Source of the DNA: Lysobacterales bacterium
GTDB lineage: Bacteria > Pseudomonadota > Gammaproteobacteria > Xanthomonadales > Rhodanobacteraceae
DNA: 47,273 bases
Direction: 5' to 3'
Assembly: GCA_017305055.1 (NCBI GenBank)
Contig: JAFKMZ010000026.1
Span: 1-47,273 of the forward strand
Within the stretch, counting starts at the first letter, position 1; each line of letters begins with the position of its first letter. The position numbers and the translations under genes are program-made. Shown here one piece after another: positions 18,766 to 28,068 of the stretch. The notes under the pieces were generated by a model, which saw nothing but the letters and a program-made list of their open reading frames with translations, did no database searches and had not been told where the DNA came from.

Positions 18766-19887
18766 TCAGGGCGTCGTGCCAGCCTGCTCCGGACGCACCA
18801 GGCTGCCATCGGCCAGCGTGGCCGCGTTCAGCACCAGCCGCTGCCCGGGCCGTACCCCGCTGGCGATTTGCGCCTGCACGCCATCGGTCGAGGCCAGGGT
18901 CACCGGGGTCAGGTGCACCCGGTTGTCGTCGCCCAACAGGGCGACCAGGGTCTGCTGCCCATGCAGCACCAGCGCCGCGGCCGGCACGGTGGGATGCGGC
19001 ACCGCCGCCAGTTGCAATGTGGCATTGACCGCGCTGCCGGGCACGATGGCGTCGTTGGCATTATCGACGTCGATCTCGGCCAGCATGGTGCGGGTCTGCG
19101 GGTCGAGCTGGCCGGCGCTGCGGCTGACCTCAGCCTGGGCCAGCACGCTGCCGTTGCCCGGATCGCGGATCGCCGCCGCATCGCCAGGCTTCACCTGGCC
19201 GGCGTCCTGCTGGTCGACGTACACGCGTACGCGCAGGCGATGCGTGTCGGTCACGGTGACGATCGGCAGGGCCGAGGTCTGGCTGTTCGAAGCGTTCTGC
19301 ACCAGCGCACCGGGATCGGCGAAGCGCGCCGTGACGGTGCCGTCGAACGGAGCGCGGATGGTCTCGTAGACGATCTGGCTGTGCAGGTCGTCGGCGGCGG
19401 CCTGCGCCGTATCCACGGCGGCACGCGCGTCGTCAACCTGTTGCTGCGAGACGTAATGCTGGCCCACCAGGCCGCTGATGCGCCGCAAGGTGGTCTTGGC
19501 CGTGGCCAGGGTGGCCATGGCGCCGCGATATTGCGAATCGATCTGCGGCGAGGCGATCTCGGCCAGGACCTGACCCTGGCGCACATGGTCGCCACGGTCG
19601 ACCTTGACCGTCTTCAGATAACCGCTGACCTGGGCATACAGGGTCGCGCTCTGGTACGGCTGGGCCTCGCCGAGCAGGCTGATCTCGTGCGTCGGCACCC
19701 CGGCCCGGACCACGGCCACCTGCACCGCCGGCCCCGCATCCGCCCGCACCTGCAGGGTCTCGGCTGCCTGGGCGATATGCCGGTTGTGGCTGAGCCAGAG
19801 CGCGCCAAGCGCAAGCGCCGCGACCAGCACGACGACGATGCTGACGCCGCGTACCGCACGGCGCGAATGTTGGGACGTGGTATTCAT
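18766..19887 (-). CDS. RND efflux periplasmic adaptor (membrane fusion protein)
   Basis: The product has 373 residues. An N-terminal membrane anchor (residues ~15-32) is followed by the lipoyl/barrel-sandwich half motif (YAQVSGYLKTVKVDRGDHV, GQVLAEI), an alpha-hairpin around 110-160, and the second half motif (IRAPFDGTVTARFADPGALV). Beta-barrel and membrane-proximal domains complete the HlyD/AcrA-type fold. It bridges an RND pump to an outer-membrane channel. Its ATG overlaps the TGA of the upstream permease gene by four bases (ATGA), so the two are translationally coupled. No outer-membrane factor gene is next to them. Confidence 0.93.
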   Translation of the reverse strand: MNTTSQHSRRAVRGVSIVVVLVAALALGALWLSHNRHIAQAAETLQVRADAGPAVQVAVVRAGVPTHEISLLGEAQPYQSATLYAQVSGYLKTVKVDRGDHVRQGQVLAEIASPQIDSQYRGAMATLATAKTTLRRISGLVGQHYVSQQQVDDARAAVDTAQAAADDLHSQIVYETIRAPFDGTVTARFADPGALVQNASNSQTSALPIVTVTDTHRLRVRVYVDQQDAGQVKPGDAAAIRDPGNGSVLAQAEVSRSAGQLDPQTRTMLAEIDVDNANDAIVPGSAVNATLQLAAVPHPTVPAAALVLHGQQTLVALLGDDNRVHLTPVTLASTDGVQAQIASGVRPGQRLVLNAATLADGSLVRPEQAGTTP

Positions 19888-22800
19888 GACAGCTCTCCGC
19901 CAACGGTCTCGCCGCGCGCCTCGCGTTCGAAGCGCTCATCGAGGATATGCAGCATCGGCGGCTTGCGGCGCAAGGCCGCATAGGCCGCCGGCACGATCAA
20001 CAGCGTGGTCAGGGTGGCGACGATCAGGCCGCCGATCACGGCACGGCCGAGCGGCGCGTTCTGCTCGCCGCCCGCGCCCAGGGCCAGGGCCATCGGCAGC
20101 ATGCCGATGATCATGGCGATCGCGGTCATCAGCACCGGGCGCAGGCGCACCTTGCCGGCCTCGATTGCCGCCTCGACCGCGGACATGCCGCGCTCGGCGC
20201 GCAGGTCGTTGGCGAAACTGACGACCAGGATCGAGTTGGACACGGCGATGCCCACCGACATCACCGCCCCCATCAGCGACTCCACATTGATCGTGGTGCC
20301 GGTCAGGGCCAGCATCCACAGGATGCCGACCAGTGCGCCGGGCACCGCCAGGATGATGATCAGCGGATCCAGCCACGACTGGAACAGCACCACCATCAGG
20401 CAATACACCAGGATCACCGCCAACGCGATGCCGAGCGCCAGGCTGGAGAACGACGAGTTCATCACCTGGCTCTGGCCGCGCAGCACGATCTTGGTCCCGG
20501 CCGGCAAGCCGGCCTTCTGCACGCGCTCGATCACGCCCTGGATGTCCTTGGCGACGCCGCCGAGGTCGCGACCCTGCACGTTCGCCTGCACGTCCATCAC
20601 GCGCTGCACGGTGTAGTGGTCGATCGACTGGATGCCGGCTTCCGGCACCACGCTGGCGACGTTGGACAGGCGCTGCACCGGCGCGCCAGGCAGCGCTGCC
20701 GGTGCCACCGACGCCGGCAGCTGGCGCACGCCGGCATTGCCACCGCTCAGCGGTATCGCCATCAGCCGCTGCAGCGAATCGATGCTCGCCATCGGGGTCT
20801 GCACCGCCACCGTATAGTTGACGCCGTTCGGGGCGAGGTAGAACACTGGGCTGACCATCGAGCTCGACGACAGCGAGGTCAGCACGGAATTGGCGACGTC
20901 CCGTTGCGACAGACCGAGGCGCGCCGCCAGCTGGCGGTCGACGTTCACCCGCAGCGCGGGATAGTCGAGCATCTCCGGGATGTGCGCGTCGATCACCCCG
21001 GGGATGCGCGCGATCTCGTCCTGGATACGCCTGGCGATGGCGGCGTTGCTCTTCAGGTCCATGCCGGAAACCTGCACGTCGATCGGCGCCGACAGGCCAA
21101 AGTTCAGCACCTGGCTGACGATGTCCGCGGTCTGGAAATAGAACGAGCTCCCTGGGAAGGCGTCCGGCAGCTTCTCGCGCAACAGGCGCATGTAGTCGGC
21201 GGTCGGACGGTGCTTCGGGTTCAGCGAGATGGAGATTTCCGCGTCCATGCCGCTGATGTTGTCGGTCTGCACGAAGGCGAGGTTGTAGTACAGCGGCACG
21301 CCGATCAGGTCGTCGATGCTGTGCAGCTGCCCGGCCGGAATCAGCTTGCGGATTTCGTCCTCGATGCGCAGCACCAGCTTTTCCGTGTCCTCGATGCGGG
21401 TGCCCGCCGGAGCGCGCACATGCAGCTTCATGATGCCGACGTCGGCACTGGGGAAGAAGTCCGTGCCGATCACCCGGGTCAGGCCCAGCGACAGCACGAT
21501 CAGCACGCCGGCGGCCGCCAGCACGAAGCCGCGGTTGTCCACCAGCTGCGTCAGCAGGCGGCCGTAGCTTTCCCGCATGCGCCCGAACGCCCGGTCGATG
21601 CGCCCCTCGCCATGGCCTGCGGCCATCGCCCGCAGCTCGCCTGGCAACAGCATGCGGCACAGCACCGGCACCAGGGTGAAGGACAGCACATAGGAGGCGG
21701 CCATCGCCAACACCACGGTCAGGCCGAGCGGGGTGAACAGGAAGCGCGCCGCGCCTTCAAGCAGCACCACCGGGAAGAACACGATGCAGATCGCCAGCGT
21801 GGCCACGGTCACCGGCTGCACCACCTCGCGGGCGCCGTCGATGATCGCCACGGTGATCGGCTTGCCGAGCACCAGGTGGCGATGGATGTTCTCGATCACC
21901 ACCGTGGCGTTGTCCACCAGGATGCCGACGGCCAGCGCCAGGCCGCCGAGCGTCATCAGGTTGATCGAGTTGCCGGTGAGGTACAAGCCGATCAGCGCGG
22001 TGAAGATCGCCAGCGGGATCGAGGCCACCACCACCAGGGTGCTGCGCCAGCTGCTCAGGAACAACAGGATCATCAGGGCCACCAGCACGGCGGCGATGAC
22101 CACTTCGTGCAGCACATTCTGCACCGCGCCGCGCACGAACACCGACTGGTCGAAGTCGAGGCCGACGGTGAGGCCCTTGGGCGCCGTGGCCAGGATCTGC
22201 GGCAGCATGTCGCGCGTGGCGTCGACCACCGCCAGAGTGGAGGACTCGGCATGCTTGAGGATGGTCAGGTAGGTCGCCCGCTTGCCGTTAATGTGCACGA
22301 TGCTCTGCTGCACGGCGTAGGAGTCGTGCACCCTGGCCACGTCCTTGACCAGTACCTGCTGGTTGCCCACGGTCTTGACCGGGATGTCGGCAAAGCGCTC
22401 CACCGTCGAAGGGCTGGAGTTCATCAGCACGGTGTAGTCGCGCGAGCCGATGCGCGCCGTACCGCCGGGGATGATGATGTCCGCGGTGAGCAGTGCGTTG
22501 ACCACGTCCTGCGGCGATACTCCGCGCGCGGCCAGCCGCTCCGGGTCGATGTCCACCATGATCTGGCGCTGCTTGCCACCGAACGGCGCCGGCGTCGACA
22601 GGCCGGGGATGGTGAACAGCTGGATGCGGATGAAGTTGAGCGCGTAGTCGTAGATCTGCTGCTCACTCAGGCTGTCGCTGCCCACGTCCATCTGCACCAC
22701 GGGCACGTTCGAGGCGTTGAACTGCACCACCATTGGCGGCGACATGCCGGGCGGCAGGTTGTGCTGCAGGGTCTGGTTCATCGCACTGATCTGCGCGATC

Positions 22801-23117
22801 GCTGCGCCGATGTCGGTGCCCGGATAGAAATACAGCTTGAGCAGGCCCACGCCGGGGATCGAGTGCGACTCGATGCGCTCGATGCCGTTCACCGAGGTCG
22901 AGTAGCCGCGCTCGGCGTGCACCACCACGCGCCGCTCCATGTCCTCGGCTGACAGCCCCGGGTAGTTCCAGGCCACCAGCACCACCGGGATGTCGATGAC
23001 CGGGAAGATGTCCACGATCATGCGCCTGGCCGACAAGGCACCCAGCAACAGCATCAGCAACGCCATGACCGCCACCGTGTACGGACGGCGCAAAGCCATG
23101 CGGATCATGCCAAGCAT
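19884..23117 (-). CDS. RND-family efflux permease
   Basis: The product has 1077 residues, a full-length RND pump with about 12 transmembrane helices and two large periplasmic loops. Diagnostic segments include DIFPVIDIPVV, WNYPGLSAEDMERRVV, PPGMSPPMV, and the TM4 motif GILVDNATVVIEN. D402 keeps the first acidic residue of the AcrB pair, but the second is N403, a pattern seen in RND branches outside the classic AcrB drug pumps. ATG 23117 was chosen for its purine-rich GGGGGA eight bases upstream; the frame extends to 23165. It precedes its adaptor gene, the reverse of the acrA-acrB order. Substrate is unknown. Confidence 0.93.
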   Translation of the reverse strand: MLGMIRMALRRPYTVAVMALLMLLLGALSARRMIVDIFPVIDIPVVLVAWNYPGLSAEDMERRVVVHAERGYSTSVNGIERIESHSIPGVGLLKLYFYPGTDIGAAIAQISAMNQTLQHNLPPGMSPPMVVQFNASNVPVVQMDVGSDSLSEQQIYDYALNFIRIQLFTIPGLSTPAPFGGKQRQIMVDIDPERLAARGVSPQDVVNALLTADIIIPGGTARIGSRDYTVLMNSSPSTVERFADIPVKTVGNQQVLVKDVARVHDSYAVQQSIVHINGKRATYLTILKHAESSTLAVVDATRDMLPQILATAPKGLTVGLDFDQSVFVRGAVQNVLHEVVIAAVLVALMILLFLSSWRSTLVVVASIPLAIFTALIGLYLTGNSINLMTLGGLALAVGILVDNATVVIENIHRHLVLGKPITVAIIDGAREVVQPVTVATLAICIVFFPVVLLEGAARFLFTPLGLTVVLAMAASYVLSFTLVPVLCRMLLPGELRAMAAGHGEGRIDRAFGRMRESYGRLLTQLVDNRGFVLAAAGVLIVLSLGLTRVIGTDFFPSADVGIMKLHVRAPAGTRIEDTEKLVLRIEDEIRKLIPAGQLHSIDDLIGVPLYYNLAFVQTDNISGMDAEISISLNPKHRPTADYMRLLREKLPDAFPGSSFYFQTADIVSQVLNFGLSAPIDVQVSGMDLKSNAAIARRIQDEIARIPGVIDAHIPEMLDYPALRVNVDRQLAARLGLSQRDVANSVLTSLSSSSMVSPVFYLAPNGVNYTVAVQTPMASIDSLQRLMAIPLSGGNAGVRQLPASVAPAALPGAPVQRLSNVASVVPEAGIQSIDHYTVQRVMDVQANVQGRDLGGVAKDIQGVIERVQKAGLPAGTKIVLRGQSQVMNSSFSSLALGIALAVILVYCLMVVLFQSWLDPLIIILAVPGALVGILWMLALTGTTINVESLMGAVMSVGIAVSNSILVVSFANDLRAERGMSAVEAAIEAGKVRLRPVLMTAIAMIIGMLPMALALGAGGEQNAPLGRAVIGGLIVATLTTLLIVPAAYAALRRKPPMLHILDERFEREARGETVGGELS

Positions 23118-23454
23118 GCGAACTATCCCCCAGACCGGCAGTGAGGTCGTGATTCCGTCGTCCACACTGCCGGCGGGAAGCGCCGGCGCCGTGAGGCAGC
23201 GATATCAAAAAGGCCATGGCACAGGTTCGACCCGGCTGCCAGGCGCCGCATGTTGCGGCGACGACAGAACCGGGTGCGGCACCTGCCACGGGAAATTACC
23301 CGCCGAGTCTAAAAACTGGCCGCCGTTTTGGGTAGTGCCAATCGGCACGCATGCCGCGGCCGTCACGGCCGTGCCACGTCGGATGGCGGCCTGGCTTACG
23401 CCGCCTTAACCCATGGCGTGATCCACTGCGCCGCCACGTCATCCGAGGTCATGC
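23118..23454. other. divergent intergenic region, RND operon and oxidoreductase
   Basis: These 337 bases separate two divergent genes. They include a perfect hairpin CGCCGCA-TGT-TGCGGCG (23244-23260) and a GC-rich structure around 23346-23375. An AT-rich patch near 23308-23330 has TAGACT on the minus strand as a possible -10. No open frame here looks coding, and no known operator is recognised. Confidence 0.4.
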
Positions 23455-24819
23455 ATGTTCCGACGGATCGCCATCATTGGCGGCGGCGCGGCATCCGCTT
23501 CACTGCTGGGCGAGCTGCTGGATCGCCCGCTGTCTCCTCCGTTGCAGGTGGACTGGTATACCGGCGGCACACCACGCGGACGCGGCGTAGCCTACGCCAC
23601 GGCGTCTCCCCGCCACCTGCTCAATGTGCGGGCGGCGTCAATGGGGCTGTATTCCAGCCGGCCGGGCAGCTTCCTCGAATTTGCCCAACAGCGGGACCAG
23701 GATGTGGGCGGCAAGGATTTCCTGCCGCGACGTCTCTACGGCGACTACCTGGCAGCCGAGATCGACCAGGCCGTGGCCCACGGCAAGGCGCACGGCCACG
23801 ACGTCACGCTCATTCCAGCCGATGCGGAAGCGGTGATACCCGAAACCGGCGGAGTCACGGTCATGCACGGCGGGCAGACGCGACGTATGGACGCGGCGGT
23901 GCTCGCCATCGGTGCGCTGCCGCCGCAAACGCTGGACGGCGTCGAGCCCGCGGCGCTGGAAAGCGGGCGTTACGTGCTCGATCCCTGGCAGTTGCTGCCC
24001 CACCCCGAACCCGCGGTACCGCCACGCCACGTGCTGCTGATCGGCAGCGGGTTGACGGCGGCGGATACGGTGGTCGAGCTCGCCGCGCGCTGGCCCGGTA
24101 CGCGATTCACCCTGATTTCCGTCCACGGCCGATGGCCCGGGCGTCATCCGGTCGAGGTCAGCGCACCACGCGGCGGCCATGATGGCCTCATCGACTCGCT
24201 GCGTGCGCAGCCCGAGGTGCGCCGATGGCTGCGCCTGCTGCGCGAGGCGGCCGCTGAAGAGGGCGACTGGCGCAGCGTGGTGGACAGCTTGCGTCCGCAC
24301 ACGTCAGGCCTGTGGCAAGGCTTGCCGACCGCCCAGCGGGCACGCTTCCTGCGTCATGCACGTTCCGCCTGGGAACGTGCGCGGCACCGCCTGCCCCCGC
24401 AGGTCGCCGCCACCCTGGATGAGCTGCAGCAATCCGGCCGGATCGAGCTGCACGGCGGACGGATGCGTTCGGTTATCCAGGGCGCAGGCGACCAGTTGCG
24501 CGTGATCTTCAGTCACGGCGGAGCAGTACACGAGCTGGAGGCCGACATGGTCATCCAGACCACCGGCCTGGCCACGGATGCGCGGCGCACGTCGCACCCC
24601 CTGCTCAGCCAGTTGCGCGACGATGCCCACGTCATGCCGGACGAGCTCGGCCTGGGCCTGCTGGCGACGCCGGAAGGCCACTTGAAACATGCCGGCGGCC
24701 ACTGGCCGCACCTGTTCACCCTCGGCAGCCTGTTGCGTGGCACTCTCTGGGAATGCACCGCCCTGCCCGAGATCCGCCAGCAGGCCCGCACCATTGCCCA
24801 GCGCCTGCTGGCCGCCTGA
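23455..24819 (+). CDS. FAD/NAD(P)-binding oxidoreductase-like protein
   Basis: The product has 454 residues. A Rossmann FAD-binding motif starts at residue 5 (IAIIGGGAASASLL), then GRGVAYATASPRHLLNVRA, characteristic of the NAD_binding_9/COG4529 group. A second dinucleotide motif follows at about 195 (HVLLIGSGLTAADTVVELA), with VIQTTGLATD near the end as the conserved ATG-like motif. The enzyme is cytoplasmic with no signal peptide. The reaction is unknown; family members are annotated only as FAD-dependent oxidoreductases. GAGGT lies six bases before ATG 23455. It is divergent from the RND genes and followed by the small SnoaL-like gene. Confidence 0.85.
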   Translation: MFRRIAIIGGGAASASLLGELLDRPLSPPLQVDWYTGGTPRGRGVAYATASPRHLLNVRAASMGLYSSRPGSFLEFAQQRDQDVGGKDFLPRRLYGDYLAAEIDQAVAHGKAHGHDVTLIPADAEAVIPETGGVTVMHGGQTRRMDAAVLAIGALPPQTLDGVEPAALESGRYVLDPWQLLPHPEPAVPPRHVLLIGSGLTAADTVVELAARWPGTRFTLISVHGRWPGRHPVEVSAPRGGHDGLIDSLRAQPEVRRWLRLLREAAAEEGDWRSVVDSLRPHTSGLWQGLPTAQRARFLRHARSAWERARHRLPPQVAATLDELQQSGRIELHGGRMRSVIQGAGDQLRVIFSHGGAVHELEADMVIQTTGLATDARRTSHPLLSQLRDDAHVMPDELGLGLLATPEGHLKHAGGHWPHLFTLGSLLRGTLWECTALPEIRQQARTIAQRLLAA

Positions 24820-24856
24820 TCCGCGCAAGCTGCTGCTGCGGCGGCGGTGAATTATG

Positions 24857-24877
24857 CTCTGGCAAAACCGGCCAGAG
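24857..24877 (+). other. stem-loop upstream of the SnoaL-like gene
   Basis: CTCTGGC (24857-24863) and GCCAGAG (24871-24877) are perfect arms around a 7-base loop. They end eight bases before the proposed ATG 24886 and overlap a TATGCT -10-like hexamer (24853-24858). It could be an operator or the end of the preceding transcript. No T-run follows. Confidence 0.35.
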
Positions 24878-24885
24878 TACGCACC

Positions 24886-25359
24886 ATGCTCCCCATCCGT
24901 TTTTGTCGCCGCAGCCCGATATCCGTCATGGCAAGCCGTTTCGCGCTCGCGATGTTGCTGGCCGTACCGTGGCAGGCCGCCGTATCGGCGCCGGAGACGA
25001 CGCGGCAACAGGTCTTCGCCGCCGAACGCGCGTTCGCCAGATCCATGGCCGAGCGAGACCTGCCGGCATTCGCCGGTCACGTTTCCGAGGAAGCCATCTT
25101 CTTCGATGGCGCGGGCGTACTGCGCGGCAAGCCTGAGGTGATGGCTTCCTGGTCACGATTCTTCCAGGGCAGGACCGCGCCGTTCTCGTGGGAACCTGAT
25201 CGCGTGGAAGTCCTGCCATCCGGTACGCTGGCACTCAGCACCGGACTGGTGCGCGATCCGGACGGCAAGGTCATCGGCCGCTTCAATTCCGTATGGCGCC
25301 GGGAAGCGGCAGGCGCGTGGCGCGTCGTGTTCGACAAGGGCAGCCCGGCGGAAAAGTAG
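24886..25359 (+). CDS. exported SnoaL-like/DUF4440-type protein
   Basis: The product has 157 residues. A long basic N-region is followed by a hydrophobic core (ALAMLLAVPWQAAVSA), indicating export. The mature part fits the nuclear-transport-factor-2-like fold: AERAFARSMAERDLPAFAGH, then FFDGAGVLRGKPEVMASW, then SVWRREAAGAWRVVFDKGSP. These are the helix-strand landmarks of ketosteroid-isomerase-like DUF4440 proteins, which have varied or unknown functions. ATG 24886 is taken as start; 24928 is possible, and an in-frame GTG at 24847 falls before the -10-like hexamer. No strong Shine-Dalgarno supports any of them. Confidence 0.75.
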   Translation: MLPIRFCRRSPISVMASRFALAMLLAVPWQAAVSAPETTRQQVFAAERAFARSMAERDLPAFAGHVSEEAIFFDGAGVLRGKPEVMASWSRFFQGRTAPFSWEPDRVEVLPSGTLALSTGLVRDPDGKVIGRFNSVWRREAAGAWRVVFDKGSPAEK

Positions 25360-25390
25360 CCTTCCCGTCAAGGAACGGCATCAATCAGCC

Positions 25391-25425
25391 TGCCGCACCA
25401 CGATGCGGCACCGGCAGCCGGTGCC
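25391..25425. terminator. overlapping hairpins between convergent genes
   Basis: TGCCGCA-CCACGA-TGCGGCA (25391-25410) and GGCACCGGC-A-GCCGGTGCC (25407-25425) are both perfect and share four bases, so they compete. The second ends directly at the S10 peptidase stop. They lie between convergent genes and could end transcripts from both sides, although no clear T-run is present. Confidence 0.5.
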
Positions 25426-27000
25426 TCACCCATGGCGGCTGTCGGTGGCGCGGATGAAGGCAGCGGTGTTGTCGTGCAGTTTCTTCAGGTCGGGAACGTG
25501 CACGTAGACCATGTGCCCCGAGTCGTAGTAATCGAAGTGGATGTGCGACTGCAGGTCGGGCGGGATGTCCATGTGGTTGACGGCATACACCATGCCGTAG
25601 AACGGCGTCGAAAAGTCGAAATAGCCACAGTGCACCAGCACCTGCAGGCGGGCGTCGTATTTCATGGCCTGGGCCAGGTCGATGGCACCGTTGGTGTCGC
25701 GCATCTTTTCGCCGGTGACCAGGTTCTCGTCCTCGGTCGGCCACGGCGCAATGCCGCCATCCGAAACGCTGCCCACGTTGTAGTAGGTCGGCCGGTAGAC
25801 CTGGTCGTCGCCGTACTTCAACGTCTGGTGCATGTAGGTGTTGAGGCCGGTGACGTAGGCCGAATCAATGGACGAGTACTGTGGATCGGTCTGCGCGGTC
25901 TCGGTCATCGCGTCCATCGTGGGACCGCTGAAGCGCGCGTCCAGCTCGCCGACCACCTGGTTCTGGTCACCCAGCAGCGCCTGGCGGAACTGGCCGATGC
26001 CGACGCGCAGCCTGGCCTTCTTGATGTAGGCCACCGGCAGGCCGATATACCCATGCAATTTCTCGGCGATGGCGTCGAAATCCGCCGCGCTCAGGGTGTT
26101 GCCGGCATTGAGCGCCACCGCGTACTGGTTCATCGCGAAATGCTCGACTTCGGCGAGGAAGGCCTGCATGTCCGCCGGCGCGTTTGGTACCTTGTGGTGG
26201 TACCAGGCCGTGGCCGCCATGGACGGCAGGACCACCTCGTACTGGATGTCCGAACCGTAGGGAATGGCGCTGCCCATGTAGGCGGACTGCAGGACGATGC
26301 CGTTGACGTCCATGTTCTCGGCCTGCTCGAGGTAGTTCACCAGCACCTCGTTGCGCAGCGTGCCGTAGCTTTCGCCGTACAGGTACTTGGGCGAGTTCCA
26401 GCGATGGTTCCCGGTCGAATAGCGCTTGATGAACTGGGCGAACGACTTCATGTCGGGATCCGTGCCGTAGAAGTCCCTGGTGGTGCCCACGCCGCCCTGG
26501 TCCTTGCCGATGATGCGGCTGTAGCCGGTGTTCATGGCATCGATGAAAACCTCGTCGGTCACGTCCAGCAGGCTGTAGTCGTTGTTGACCAGCTGGTATG
26601 GCGCAGCCGGCGTCGGGCCCAGGTCCGTGGTCGTGATACGCCGCGGGCCGAACGCACCCATGTGCAGCCAGATGGTCGAGGAGCCCGGGCCACCGTTGTG
26701 GAAGAACGTCACTGGCCGCTGGCTTTCATCCTTGACGCCGCGCTTGACGTAGGCCACGTAGAACATGCTGCCGGTCGGATGGCCGTCCTGGTCCCTGAGG
26801 ATGATCGTGCCCGCCGTGGCGGTGTAGTCGATCTTCTTGCCCTCGACAGTCACGCTGCCCTGGGTCACCGATCGCTGTGCCGTGGGCAAGCCACCTGCGG
26901 GCGCGACGGGGGATTGCGCTGCCGTCTCCGCTGCAGCCCAGGCGCCCGCCGTGAGCGCCATGCCAGCCAGCGCCGCTATTGCGGCAAGCATGCCCTTCAT
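25426..27000 (-). CDS. secreted serine carboxypeptidase-like hydrolase (S10 type)
   Basis: The product has 524 residues with a signal peptide (MKGMLAAIAALAGMALTAGAW). The S10 pattern is clear: oxyanion-hole HNGGPGSSTIW at 101-111, nucleophile S211 in YGESYGTLR, aspartate D462 in HCGYFDFSTP, and H496 in DSGHMVYV. It should act in the periplasm or outside the cell, removing C-terminal residues from peptides. Bacterial S10-like proteins of this type are common in Xanthomonadales but little characterised. A purine-rich GGGAG lies upstream of ATG 27000. It continues the theme of exported peptidases in this window. Confidence 0.9.
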   Translation of the reverse strand: MKGMLAAIAALAGMALTAGAWAAAETAAQSPVAPAGGLPTAQRSVTQGSVTVEGKKIDYTATAGTIILRDQDGHPTGSMFYVAYVKRGVKDESQRPVTFFHNGGPGSSTIWLHMGAFGPRRITTTDLGPTPAAPYQLVNNDYSLLDVTDEVFIDAMNTGYSRIIGKDQGGVGTTRDFYGTDPDMKSFAQFIKRYSTGNHRWNSPKYLYGESYGTLRNEVLVNYLEQAENMDVNGIVLQSAYMGSAIPYGSDIQYEVVLPSMAATAWYHHKVPNAPADMQAFLAEVEHFAMNQYAVALNAGNTLSAADFDAIAEKLHGYIGLPVAYIKKARLRVGIGQFRQALLGDQNQVVGELDARFSGPTMDAMTETAQTDPQYSSIDSAYVTGLNTYMHQTLKYGDDQVYRPTYYNVGSVSDGGIAPWPTEDENLVTGEKMRDTNGAIDLAQAMKYDARLQVLVHCGYFDFSTPFYGMVYAVNHMDIPPDLQSHIHFDYYDSGHMVYVHVPDLKKLHDNTAAFIRATDSRHG

Positions 27001-27107
27001 CCCACCATCTCCCGCGGATCGGTAGCACGAAGGATAGCCGGCAGGCAGCCACTCCCTACCGTGCCGATTGGCCTATGGGCCAGCGCTCGTCGGGATCGAA
27101 GTGCGCC

Positions 27108-28043
27108 CTACTTCGGCAAGGTCGCCAACCATGCGAGCACCGCCTTGGACAATTCGAGGCGCTGATCCGAATAGGAATGATCAGTAGGCAAATGCAGGCT
27201 GGCGACCCGGCGATCGCCGGCGTGGTGCAGGGCAGCGACAAACGCATCGTTCGCCGGTGCGAGACCGTCATCCGAGGTGACGACCAGGGCGGTGCGATCC
27301 CTCAGGGCGTCAACCTTGGACAGGAAGCGCCAGTCGGTGGCATGCGCGACCAGCTCGTGGGCGAGGCCGTCCGGGGTGCAGCCGCTCAAGGGCGCCATGC
27401 CCTCGCCGGCAAGGCCCTTGGTGATGGCGGCGATGCCGTCGGCTTCCCCCTCCTTGCGCACGACTGCCTGCGCGCGCCCTGCCATGTCCGCGGCAGAGAT
27501 GGTGGCGAAGGCCTTGATGCGCGGATCGGCGGCACTGGCGGCAATGGCCATGAAGCCGCCCATGCTGTGGCCAATCAGCACGATGCGCGCGGGGTCGAGG
27601 CGCAGCGACTTGGCGACCTCAGGCTGGCGCAGGTAGGCCACCGCCGCGGCCGTATCCTCGATGCTGTGCACAAACGAGAAGTCGCCCGGCGTACCCCACG
27701 AACCGCGGTAGTTGAAATACAGCACGTCCCAGCCGGCACGACGGATGTCCTGGGCCAGGTCGAGGTTGCGCTCGTTGCCGGGAAAGCCATGCAGCAGCAC
27801 CACCGCCGGGTGCGGGCCGGCACCGGCAGCGACGTAGACCAGGGCGTTCAGCAACGCACCATGGCTGGGGATCTGCATGGTCTGCAGCGCGGCGCGATCG
27901 GTGCGATCGACGGGTACGGACGTGGCCGGTGGGCCGGCGCGATCGGCAGGCCCGACAGAGACTGCCGTGGCTGAAGGGGCGCAGACCAGCAGGCTGAACG
28001 CAAACAGGCCCGCGACCGTGGTGCAGAACAAACGGCATTTCAT
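27108..28043 (-). CDS. exported alpha/beta hydrolase
   Basis: The product has 311 residues with a signal peptide (MKCRLFCTTVAGLFAFSLLV). It shows LLHGFPGN (oxyanion region, 84-90), nucleophile S160 in the elbow IGHSMGG, an acidic residue at 258/259 (TSDDGLAPA) and H289 (TDHSYSD), a complete triad. The family is dienelactone-hydrolase/BAAT-like; the substrate is unknown. The frame extends to 28382 but ATG 28043 has GGGAGG six bases upstream and starts the signal peptide. It begins 25 bases after the VOC gene stop, so the two probably form an operon. Confidence 0.9.
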   Translation of the reverse strand: MKCRLFCTTVAGLFAFSLLVCAPSATAVSVGPADRAGPPATSVPVDRTDRAALQTMQIPSHGALLNALVYVAAGAGPHPAVVLLHGFPGNERNLDLAQDIRRAGWDVLYFNYRGSWGTPGDFSFVHSIEDTAAAVAYLRQPEVAKSLRLDPARIVLIGHSMGGFMAIAASAADPRIKAFATISAADMAGRAQAVVRKEGEADGIAAITKGLAGEGMAPLSGCTPDGLAHELVAHATDWRFLSKVDALRDRTALVVTSDDGLAPANDAFVAALHHAGDRRVASLHLPTDHSYSDQRLELSKAVLAWLATLPK

Positions 28044-28068
28044 GACGACCTCCCGGAGGGACCGGCAA

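Noticed and set aside
19947-22952. 1001-residue plus-strand open frame
   Set aside because: Antisense to the RND permease; composition is biased and lacks any motif.
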